Shown in pieces: positions 41,023 through 48,202 of a DNA stretch of 64,000 nucleotides. A program made the position numbers and the translations under genes. Origin of the DNA: Actinacidiphila epipremni (lineage in GTDB: Bacteria; Actinomycetota; Actinomycetes; Streptomycetales; Streptomycetaceae); the NCBI RefSeq assembly GCF_012034175.1, contig NZ_JAATEJ010000014.1:1-64000 (forward strand), written 5' to 3'. The notes under the pieces were generated by a model. It made no database searches. It saw nothing but the letters and a program-made list of their open reading frames with translations, and was not told the DNA's origin. Numbering within the stretch: the first letter of the stretch is position 1; each line of letters begins with the position of its first letter.

Positions 41023-41631
41023 TCAGCCGTGGTGGTGCGGTGCGGCGGCCGGCGTGTCGTACCACTCCTGCACCGCGTCCTCGTCGGCGACGGTGGCGCG
41101 GGCCAGGCCGTGGAAGCCGGTGTCCTCGATGCCGGTGGACAGCGCGAAGCGCTCCGGCGCGTGGGCGGAGACGATCACCGAGTAGGTGCCGGTGACCGCG
41201 GTGGTGTCGTAGCTGGCCAGGATGATGAAGTCGTTGCCGCTGTCGTCGTCGGTGATCGGGACGCGCAGCTCCGGGGTGATCTCGGTGACGTGCAGCTTCG
41301 GGTCGATCAGGGTGATCGTGGGCAGCTGGGCCTTGGTGAGGATGTTCTCGGGCGCCTCGTCCGGGATGATCAGGGCGATGCTGACCTCCTCGCCCTTGGT
41401 GAAGTGCAGCTGCGCCGACCGCACGTCGCCGGGTATGTCCACGGTGCCGTACAGGCCCATCGGGTCGGTGCCCTGGAGCACCAGCGGCGCGACCCAGGGC
41501 AGCCGGTCCTGGGCGGTGAGGATGACCGGGGTGTGGGCGGCGGCCGGCAGGGCCATGGCGACCACGGACGCCATGGCGGTCGCGGCGACGACGGCGGCGC
41601 TGCGGGTGGACACGAACGTTCGGATGCTCAT
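41023..41631 (-). CDS. Secreted protein of unknown function
   Basis: 202 aa. A Sec signal peptide is clear: MSIRTFVSTR, then the hydrophobic AAVVAATAMASVVAMALPAAA, with likely cleavage after AAAHT-like residues at about 32-34. The mature part is strand-rich, without cysteines, and has acidic patches (TDDDSGND) and a C-terminal His cluster (PHHHG) that could bind metal. I do not recognise the family. It follows the vanadium haloperoxidase homologue by 56 bases on the same strand, so the two are probably cotranscribed and both exported. It might be an accessory or metal-delivery protein for that enzyme; this is inference. Confidence 0.75.
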   Translation of the reverse strand: MSIRTFVSTRSAAVVAATAMASVVAMALPAAAHTPVILTAQDRLPWVAPLVLQGTDPMGLYGTVDIPGDVRSAQLHFTKGEEVSIALIIPDEAPENILTKAQLPTITLIDPKLHVTEITPELRVPITDDDSGNDFIILASYDTTAVTGTYSVIVSAHAPERFALSTGIEDTGFHGLARATVADEDAVQEWYDTPAAAPHHHG

Positions 41632-41687
41632 CGGACCTCGATTGTCGCGAGTCGGGAGGGTGAAGGTGCTCGTGTTGCGAAAACCGG

Positions 41688-43223
41688 TCAGACCTGGCCC
41701 TTGACGTACTTCATGACGAACTCGTAGGCGAGGTCGCCGAACTGCGGGCCGAGCTGCTCACCGGCATGGACGGCCGCCGTGAAGTGGACGCCGCCGTAGG
41801 CGCGGCTCATGCCGGCCACGTCGGCGAAGTCCTTCCAGGAGGTGAAGTGCAGCTCGATGTCCTGCGCGGGGGTGACGCCGGGCTCGATGCGCGAGGACCC
41901 CTTGGGGAAGGGGAAGTGCAGGTCGATCGCGTCGCCGCCGAGGAAGCGGGTCGCCGACTGCGAGTGGGCGTGGTAGAGCGTCGTGGAGCCCGACGGGTAC
42001 TCGGTGTGGTCGGGGATGTCGAGGTAGCTCTGCCACTCGGTGGCCTTCATGCTGACCGTGCCGAGGCCCGGGCCGCCCCAGCCCTTGACCTTGTTGTCGC
42101 CGTAGATGTGCCGGATCGCGTTGACCGGCCGGACGGCGTCCCAGACGTTCTTGTTGTACCAGGCGGCGATCAGCGCGTCGAAGACGGCGACGGCGGTGAT
42201 CATGTGGAAGTGGAACCAGTCGTCGAACGGCAGGTTCTTCTCGGCGCCGGCCATGCCGACCGAGATGCCGAGCGCCATGAACTTGTCGTCGAAGGTCTCG
42301 GCGGTCATCTTCTGCTCGTCGGTCAGACCGGCCTGCATCGACAGGATCTCGTCGGCCTGCGCCTTGTAGTCCCGCCAGTTGTGCACGTCGCTCTTGTACG
42401 GCTTGGGCAGCTTGTACTTGGTGACGTCCTTGAAGGTGTACGGGCGGCAGTACATCAGCTGCGGGTTGATGAACTCCTGCACCCGCCACTGGCCCTGCTT
42501 GTCGGTGGGCACGATGTTGGGCTGCCAGCGCGAGGGGTCGCGCAGCTCGTAGGCGGTGTTGCGCGGCACGTAGCCGGTGTAGTCGTGGTACGGCATGGGG
42601 TGGTACTTGCGGCCGACGTCACCGGTCTGGTTCATGCCGTCGCGCAGCCGGCTGTCGACGACCGCCTGGCCCGCGACGTTGCCGATGCCCGCGGGGGTGC
42701 GGAGGTCCTTGGTGGTGTTGTCGGGGTCCAGCCCGTACTTGGCCAGCAGGGCGCGCCACTGGGCGGTGGCCGCCGGGATCATGCCGCTGAGCAGCCGCAG
42801 TGAGGCGTACATGATCGCGATGTTCTTGTTGCGGTTGGTCACGCCCTCGCTCGCCGGCCGGCGGCCCAGCTTGGACGTGACGCCCACCGCGGTCGCGTGG
42901 TAGGGGGCGATCGCGTCGAACCAGGCGTGCTGCAGCAGCGTGGTGACGCGCACGATGATCGTCGCGTCGTTGCCGGCGACGTAGGTCAGGATGATCGGCT
43001 CGGCCTCGGGCACGATGACCATCTCGACGATGTTGCCGTTGTCCCAGTCGATGTCGGCCGCGGCCTCGGGCGACGCGGTGGAGGTCGTGGAGCCGGCGGG
43101 CGCGGCGGCAGCGGTGCCCGCGCCGGCGAGTCCCAGTGCCGCGGCGGCGCCGCCGGCGGTACCGATGAGCATCGCCCGGCGCCGAAGCCCCTCCTGCGCC
43201 GGGGAGTCAGCGGATGAATTCAT
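41688..43223 (-). CDS. Tat-exported vanadium haloperoxidase homologue (PAP2 family)
   Basis: 511 aa. The N-terminus has a twin-arginine signal (LRRRAMLIGTAGGAAAALGLAG). Vanadate-pocket motifs are KNVWDAVRP (KxxxxxxRP, about 357-365), YPSGS (about 408) and SRAYGGVH (SRxxxGxH, about 470-477). The only key change is PSGS in place of PSGH, losing the His that serves in halide activation in fungal chloroperoxidase. In bacterial relatives this position varies, and they catalyse halogenation, cyclization or rearrangement of natural products. ATG at 43223 follows AAAGGGG. It is divergent from an MFS transporter and upstream of the secreted protein. It may be a haloperoxidase with altered halide preference, or a phosphatase. 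Confidence 0.82.
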   Translation of the reverse strand: MNSSADSPAQEGLRRRAMLIGTAGGAAAALGLAGAGTAAAAPAGSTTSTASPEAAADIDWDNGNIVEMVIVPEAEPIILTYVAGNDATIIVRVTTLLQHAWFDAIAPYHATAVGVTSKLGRRPASEGVTNRNKNIAIMYASLRLLSGMIPAATAQWRALLAKYGLDPDNTTKDLRTPAGIGNVAGQAVVDSRLRDGMNQTGDVGRKYHPMPYHDYTGYVPRNTAYELRDPSRWQPNIVPTDKQGQWRVQEFINPQLMYCRPYTFKDVTKYKLPKPYKSDVHNWRDYKAQADEILSMQAGLTDEQKMTAETFDDKFMALGISVGMAGAEKNLPFDDWFHFHMITAVAVFDALIAAWYNKNVWDAVRPVNAIRHIYGDNKVKGWGGPGLGTVSMKATEWQSYLDIPDHTEYPSGSTTLYHAHSQSATRFLGGDAIDLHFPFPKGSSRIEPGVTPAQDIELHFTSWKDFADVAGMSRAYGGVHFTAAVHAGEQLGPQFGDLAYEFVMKYVKGQV

Positions 43224-43441
43224 GTCCAGCACCCCTTTTGCCCCCCGCGCAGGGCGTTTCGCGGCATGGCACAGCCCAGCCATGTCGGTATACGTCGGCA
43301 CAGGGGACGATTGTCGTGATCGGGCCCAGCCCGTTTCGGCTCAGATGCTGGCACGCCCGAGCGTCCCCTGGGCTCTCCCAAGTTGCTCACATGGGTGGCC
43401 GAAATCCTCTCCTGTTGCACCTCCGACCTCACTGCGGTAAA

Positions 43442-43463
43442 CCTAACATATGTGTAAGGATAA
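43442..43463. promoter_or_regulatory. Imperfect palindrome before the second DHA2 transporter
   Basis: CCTAACATATGTGTAAGG (43442-43459) is an imperfect 18-bp palindrome 16 bases before the start codon. It runs into TAAGGATAA (43455-43463), a 9-mer also found in the operator at 45632. Possible TetR site overlapping the promoter/leader. Confidence 0.4.
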
Positions 43464-43474
43464 GGAGTCCCGTG

Positions 43475-44917
43475 GTGAGTAGAACCGCAGCCGACCAGCA
43501 GGTCGGCCGGGAGGAGCCCGCCGCGCCGGCCGCCGGATGGCCCGCGCTCGTGGTGCTCTGCCTGGCCCAGTTCATGGCCGTACTCGATGTCTCCGTGGTG
43601 AACGTGGCCTTGCCGTCGATCGGCGGGTCGCTCGGCCTGAGCGGAGACTCGCTACCCTGGGTGATCACCGCTTACACCGTGGCGTTCGGCGGGCTGCTGA
43701 TCCTCGGCGGCCAGGTCGCCGACGGCCTCGGCCGGCGCCATTCCTTCCAGCTGGGCCTGGCGGTCTTCACGCTGGCCTCGCTGGGCGCCGGGCTGTCCGG
43801 CAGCGGTGCGCAGCTGCTGACCGCCCGGGTCGCCCAGGGCGTCGGGGCGGCGCTGCTGTCGCCGTCGGCGCTGTCCATCCTGACCACCGAGTTCACCGGC
43901 GCGGCCCGCAACCGCGCACTGGGGGTGTGGGCCGCGATCGGGGCGGCGGGCGCCGCGGTCGGCGTGGTCGTCGGCGGCGCGCTGACCTCCGGGCCCGGCT
44001 GGGAGTGGGCGTTCTACATCAACGTGCCCGTCGGCGCGCTGGTCTTCGCCGCCGTCCCGGCCGTGGTGCCGAACCGGCCGCGCACCCCCGGCACCCCTCT
44101 CGACCTGCCGGGCGCGCTCACCGGCACCGGCACCGTCGCCTTCCTCATCTACGGCCTGGTCAAGGCGGGCGACAAGGGCTGGGGCTCGGCCGACGCGCTG
44201 GTGCCGATCGGCATCGCGGTGGTGCTGGCGGCGGTCTTCCTGTTCACCGAGAGCAAGGTGCGCCGGCCCCTGGTGCCGCTCGGCCTGGTGCGCCGCCCGC
44301 CGCTGCCCGGCGCGGTGGGCACCATGGTCTTCGCGACCGCCGCGCTGCTGGGCACGTACTACCTGACCTCGATCTACCTCCAGCACGCCGAGCACTACAC
44401 CGCGCTGCACGCCGGCCTGGTCTTCCTGCCGGTCGCCTTCGCCACCGCGATCGGCGCCCACCTGGCCTCGGAGCAGGTCGGCAGGATCGGGCCGCGGCCG
44501 ACCGCGTTCGGCGGGCTGCTGCTGGCCGCGATCGGGCTCGGCCTGATGGCGTGGAAGGGGATCGGCGGCGGGGTGTGGTCCACGCTCATGCCCGGCTTCC
44601 TGCTGGCGGCGGTCGGCATCGGCGCGACCTTCGTCACCGCGACCACCAGCGGCCTGTCGTCGGTCGACCCGGAGCACGCCGGGGTGGCCTCCGGGGTCTT
44701 CAACACCGGCCACGAGGTGGGTGCCTCGCTCGGCATCGCGGTGGTCTCCGCGGTCGCCGCCACCAGCGTCGCGGCCATGACGGCGCCGTCGCCGGCCGGC
44801 TTCCGGCACGCGTTCTGGGTGCTGGCGATCGGGGCCGCGGCGCTGGCCGCCGCCGCGACCGTACTGCTGCCCAAGGGGCCGATCGACCTGGGTGACAGCC
44901 CCATGCCGATGCACTGA
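43475..44917 (+). CDS. MFS exporter, DHA2 (14-TM) family, second copy
   Basis: 480 aa with about 14 hydrophobic segments. Motifs are MAVLDVSVVNVALPSIGG, GGQVADGLGRRHSF and RVAQGVGAALLSPSAL. It is the same family as the exporter at 35916 but clearly distinct. The start is GTG at 43475 (MSRTAADQQ) behind AAGGAG at 7 bases; a GTG three bases earlier is less well spaced. The frame is open far upstream, but into the divergent haloperoxidase promoter. TetR follows 25 bases after its stop, so the two form an operon, a common arrangement of drug exporter plus cognate repressor. Confidence 0.88.
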   Translation: MSRTAADQQVGREEPAAPAAGWPALVVLCLAQFMAVLDVSVVNVALPSIGGSLGLSGDSLPWVITAYTVAFGGLLILGGQVADGLGRRHSFQLGLAVFTLASLGAGLSGSGAQLLTARVAQGVGAALLSPSALSILTTEFTGAARNRALGVWAAIGAAGAAVGVVVGGALTSGPGWEWAFYINVPVGALVFAAVPAVVPNRPRTPGTPLDLPGALTGTGTVAFLIYGLVKAGDKGWGSADALVPIGIAVVLAAVFLFTESKVRRPLVPLGLVRRPPLPGAVGTMVFATAALLGTYYLTSIYLQHAEHYTALHAGLVFLPVAFATAIGAHLASEQVGRIGPRPTAFGGLLLAAIGLGLMAWKGIGGGVWSTLMPGFLLAAVGIGATFVTATTSGLSSVDPEHAGVASGVFNTGHEVGASLGIAVVSAVAATSVAAMTAPSPAGFRHAFWVLAIGAAALAAAATVLLPKGPIDLGDSPMPMH

Positions 44918-44942
44918 CCGCTGCGGCCCCGCGGATATCCTC

Positions 44943-45581
44943 ATGCCCATGCACGATCCATCCCCGGCCAGGCGCGGCGACTCCGGAAGGCGCCGCCGCG
45001 CCGACGCCGAGCGGAGCATCGCCGCCATCCTGGACGCCGCCCTCAACACCGTGCCCCTGGACGGGGACTTCAACATGTCGGCCATCGCCCGCGCGGCCGG
45101 GGTCAGCCGGGTGACGCTCTACTCGCACTTCCCCACCCGCGAGGCACTGGTGGACGCCGCGTTGCAGCGCGCGTTCGCCCAGACCCATGACGCGCTGGCC
45201 GAGCTGCCGCTGGACGACGGGCCGCCGCAGGAGGTGCTGGAGCGGCTGCTCGGCTCCTCCTGGCAGGTGCTGGAGCGGCACCGCAACCTCTACCTGGTCG
45301 CCTCGACCAACCTGCCGCCGGAGAAGCTGCGCGGATACGCCGAGATGGTGCTGGGCCGTATCGAGCGGCTGCTGGCGCGCGGCCGGGCCGAGGGCGCCTT
45401 CCGCGCCGACCTGCCGCTGGACTGGCTGGTGGCGACGGTCTACACGCTGATGCACCTGGCCGCCGAGCAGGTCGGCTCGGGAGGCCGCAAGGCCGACGAG
45501 GCCGGTGAGCTGGTGACCGCGACGATCATGTCGCTGCTCACCGCGGGAAGCGTCAACACGGCGCCGCGCGACCCCTCCTGA
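44943..45581 (+). CDS. TetR-family repressor
   Basis: 212 aa. The N-terminal HTH (about residues 20-65) contains MSAIARAAGVSRVTLYSHFPTREALVDAAL-type sequence with the family tyrosine. The C-terminal half is helical and ligand-binding. ATG at 44943 or 44949 could start it; neither has a good ribosome site, fitting translational coupling to the MFS gene 25 bases upstream. It sits between two promoters that share TAAGGATAA (43455 and 45637), so it probably represses the MFS-tetR unit and the membrane-protein gene at 45711. Confidence 0.88.
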   Translation: MPMHDPSPARRGDSGRRRRADAERSIAAILDAALNTVPLDGDFNMSAIARAAGVSRVTLYSHFPTREALVDAALQRAFAQTHDALAELPLDDGPPQEVLERLLGSSWQVLERHRNLYLVASTNLPPEKLRGYAEMVLGRIERLLARGRAEGAFRADLPLDWLVATVYTLMHLAAEQVGSGGRKADEAGELVTATIMSLLTAGSVNTAPRDPS

Positions 45582-45623
45582 CACGCACTCACGTCCCTTA
45601 TTGCCGGGCCGCTCCAGCTATCC

Positions 45624-45652
45624 TTGACACCCTAGTTAAGGATAACTAGCGT
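45624..45652 (+). promoter_or_regulatory. Promoter with operator between -35 and -10
   Basis: TTGACA (45624-45629), a 17-base spacer and TAGCGT (45647-45652) form a good sigma-70-type promoter for the gene at 45711. The perfect inverted repeat CTAGTTA-AGGA-TAACTAG (45632-45649) fills the spacer, an arrangement that blocks polymerase when bound. The TetR gene just upstream is the likely repressor. Confidence 0.65.
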
Positions 45653-45710
45653 CATTCCCGCCGCGGCCGGGATCCGGCACGCCCGTGCATTCCGAAAGGA
45701 TGCCTCCGCC

Positions 45711-46184
45711 ATGCGCAAGGTCTACTTCGTCCTGTGTATCCTGCTGTTCGCCGCGATCGGTGTGCAGTTCTACCTGGCAGGTGTCGCGGCCTTCACCAAG
45801 CCGCAGACCGACAGCACCTTCGACGCGCACAAGATGAACGGCATGATGGTCATCCCGACCCTGGCCGTGCTCGCCACCATCGCCGCGCTGATCGCCAAGG
45901 TGCCGCGCAAGCTGGTCGGCATCACCTTCCTGGTCGCCGCGCTGGTGCCCGTGCAGATCCTGATCAACACCATCGGCGGGCGGGACGACGCCCACAGCTC
46001 GGTCGGCGGCGAGGCCGTGATGGGCCTGCACGTCATCAACGGCCTGGTCATCATGCTGGTGGCCCGCGCCGCGTTCAACGGCGCCAAGGCGATGCTCAAG
46101 GCCGGCCCCGGCGAGCGGCCCGCGCCCGCGGCCGGTCCCGAGCCGGCCGCGGGCGCCGAGTCGGCCACCGGCGCCGCCGGCTGA
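45711..46184 (+). CDS. Small four-helix membrane protein (DUF6220-like)
   Basis: 157 aa. Four hydrophobic helices are visible: VYFVLCILLFAAIGVQFYLAG, MVIPTLAVLATIAALIA, LVGITFLVAALVPVQILI and GLHVINGLVIMLVARAAF, with conserved polar residues between them (FDAHKMNGMM). A hydrophilic Ala/Pro tail follows. It resembles DUF6220 membrane proteins often placed beside TetR genes and exporters. AAAGGA precedes the ATG. It has its own promoter with an embedded operator. Function unknown; perhaps a stress or redox membrane component. Confidence 0.75.
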   Translation: MRKVYFVLCILLFAAIGVQFYLAGVAAFTKPQTDSTFDAHKMNGMMVIPTLAVLATIAALIAKVPRKLVGITFLVAALVPVQILINTIGGRDDAHSSVGGEAVMGLHVINGLVIMLVARAAFNGAKAMLKAGPGERPAPAAGPEPAAGAESATGAAG

Positions 46185-46381
46185 CCGCCGCGCCGCTGCC
46201 CTTGCGCCTGCCCCTGCCCTTGCCCCTCCCCCGCCCCGCCGCGGCGGCCCGGTTCGAGCAATCTCAACGGTGACGATCCCCCGGCCGGTGCCGGAGGCTC
46301 GCCCCGTGAGGTCCGGTCCCGGCCACCGGCGGGGCCGGCTTCTTTCTCGGCTGGATCGGGTCGGCAGGCAGGAGCGGGAAG

Positions 46382-48112
46382 TTGAGCGGGCACACGCATC
46401 AGCAGACGCAGCAGGGGAATTCCACGACGGCCGGCTCGCCCTGGCGGACGCTGTCCGTCACGGCGGCCGGCGCGGCGGATCCGGCCGCGGCCTCGCGGCT
46501 GCTGGACGAGGTCCTGATCGGCACGGTACGGCCGTGGGCGGCCGGCGCGCCGGGCGGCGAGGCGGCCGACTGGTACGCCACCCGAGAGGCGGGCGAGCGG
46601 CCCCGGCTGCTGGTCCACCTGCGCGGAGCCGAGGACAAGCAGCTCACCGAACTGCGCGAGCGCGTCGAGGGCCCGGCGGGGGCGTATGCCGCCGAGGAGT
46701 CGGACTATCCGCTGGATCCGGCGCGCTACGGCGGGCCCGCCGGGGTGGCCGTCGGGGAGCGGCTGTGGACGTCGGCGAACGCCGATGTGCTCGCCACGCT
46801 CGCCGAGCACCGCTCGCGCGCCCGGCGGCTGCGCGCCGCCGCCGACCTGCTGACCGCGAGCGCGCTCGCGGCCGGCGGCACCTGGCGTGACGCGGTGCAG
46901 TGGCTGCGCGGCCACACCCGCACCTGGGCCCGCGAGGAGGGGCTGAGCCTCGCCGACGAGACGCAGGCCCGCTCCGCCGCGGAGGCCGGCTTCGTGCGCG
47001 ACCAGAGCGGCTGGTCGGCGCAGGCCGAGCGGGTCCGCAGCGCCGCGTCCGCGCCCAACGCGATCGCGGAGGGCTCGCCCTTCGGGGTCGTCGCCCGCTG
47101 GTTCGCGTGGCAGTCGGCGGCGTGGGGGCGGCTGGCCGGGATGGAGCAGGCCGGGATGCTGCGGCGGCCGGCCCGCGAGGTCTACTCGGCGCTGGTGCAC
47201 ACCACGCTGCACGGGATGCTCGGGCTGACCGCGGCGGACGAGGCGTACCTGGCGTGGCTGCTGTCGGTCGCGCTGCTGGACGACGGGCCGCGCGAGCCCT
47301 TCTTCGCCGACACCGCGCGGTCCTCGGACCGGCGCTACCACGAGCAGAGCAAGTACGTCGTCTTCCGCGGCGAGGACCAGATGGCCGACGAGAGCATCGG
47401 CCCGGTGCTCGGCCGCCAGCAGCTGCCCGGCGCCGGCACCACCGTCGCGCTGCCCGCCCCCGGCACCCGCCCGCAGGGCCCGGGCCTGGCCGAGGTGCTG
47501 CTGGCCCGGCGCAGCACGCACGGCCGCTACCAGGGCAGCTTCACCCTGGACGAGCTGAGCACGCTGCTGTATTACGCCGCCGGCACCGCGTCGGACATGA
47601 AGAAGCCCGGCACCACGACGTCCTACCGGGTGCGCACCTACCCCAGCGGCGGCGCCAACTACCCGATCCGGCTGGCGATGTACTGCCACGCGGTGGAGGG
47701 CGTGGAGCGCGGCACCTACCTCTACGACCCCGAGGCCCACGCGCTGGAGCTGCTGTCGCCCGGCGACATCAGCCCGCAGCTGCTGCAGACCTCGCCGTGG
47801 CTGGACCCGCGGGTGCCGGCCCCGAAGGCGACGGGCAAGCTGGAGGCGGCGCAGTGCCCGCTGTGGCTGTTCCCCGTCGCGGACCTGACGCACCAGCGGC
47901 TCTCGTACGGTCTGCGCGCGTACCGCCTGGTGCTGGTGGAGTGCGGGCACATGGCGCAGAACCTGTCGCTGGTGGCGACGTGGATGGGCCGCTCGTGCAT
48001 CGGCATCAGCGGCTACATGGACGACGCGGTCAACCAGCTGCTGGGGGTGGACGGCGTCAACAGCAGTGTCATGTACGTCTATCTGGTCGGTGACGTGCCC
48101 GCCGAGGGCTGA
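46382..48112 (+). CDS. Lantibiotic-dehydratase-like (SpaB_C) / SagB-type azoline dehydrogenase fusion
   Basis: 576 aa. Residues about 18-150 resemble the C-terminal (thiopeptide-type) domain of lantibiotic dehydratases: SPWRTLSV, DWYATREAGERPRLLVHLRG, YPLDPARYGG. Residues about 350-570 are a SagB/McbC FMN-dependent dehydrogenase: LLARRSTHGRY, YPSGGANYPIRLAMY (about 418-432), YGLRAYRLVLVECGHMAQNL. These enzymes oxidize thiazolines/oxazolines to thiazoles/oxazoles, usually in RiPP pathways; NRPS Ox domains belong to the same superfamily. TTG at 46382 follows GGAG at 7 bases. No YcaO cyclodehydratase or precursor peptide is seen, whereas three Cys-heterocyclization modules lie nearby, so the likely substrate is NRPS thiazoline. 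Confidence 0.85.
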   Translation: MSGHTHQQTQQGNSTTAGSPWRTLSVTAAGAADPAAASRLLDEVLIGTVRPWAAGAPGGEAADWYATREAGERPRLLVHLRGAEDKQLTELRERVEGPAGAYAAEESDYPLDPARYGGPAGVAVGERLWTSANADVLATLAEHRSRARRLRAAADLLTASALAAGGTWRDAVQWLRGHTRTWAREEGLSLADETQARSAAEAGFVRDQSGWSAQAERVRSAASAPNAIAEGSPFGVVARWFAWQSAAWGRLAGMEQAGMLRRPAREVYSALVHTTLHGMLGLTAADEAYLAWLLSVALLDDGPREPFFADTARSSDRRYHEQSKYVVFRGEDQMADESIGPVLGRQQLPGAGTTVALPAPGTRPQGPGLAEVLLARRSTHGRYQGSFTLDELSTLLYYAAGTASDMKKPGTTTSYRVRTYPSGGANYPIRLAMYCHAVEGVERGTYLYDPEAHALELLSPGDISPQLLQTSPWLDPRVPAPKATGKLEAAQCPLWLFPVADLTHQRLSYGLRAYRLVLVECGHMAQNLSLVATWMGRSCIGISGYMDDAVNQLLGVDGVNSSVMYVYLVGDVPAEG

Positions 48113-48138
48113 GCGGCGGCGGCACCGCGGCCGGACCG

Positions 48139-48182
48139 CGACGGCGGCCGGCTCCCCCGCGGCGGGGGGCCGGCCGCCGTCG
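48139..48182. terminator. Strong hairpin between convergent SagB and MMPL genes
   Basis: CGACGGCGGCCGGC pairs perfectly with GCCGGCCGCCGTCG. A further CCCCC/GGGGG helix lies inside after one unpaired T, giving about 19 pairs. It serves as a bidirectional terminator. Confidence 0.85.
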
Positions 48183-48202
48183 TGCCGGGCGGTGCGGGGT
48201 CC

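Noticed and set aside
46382..48112. A separate RiPP (thiopeptide) cluster around the SagB fusion gene
   Set aside because: No YcaO protein, precursor peptide, split dehydratase or pyridine synthase is present within the window; neighbours are a membrane protein, MMPL and MarR.
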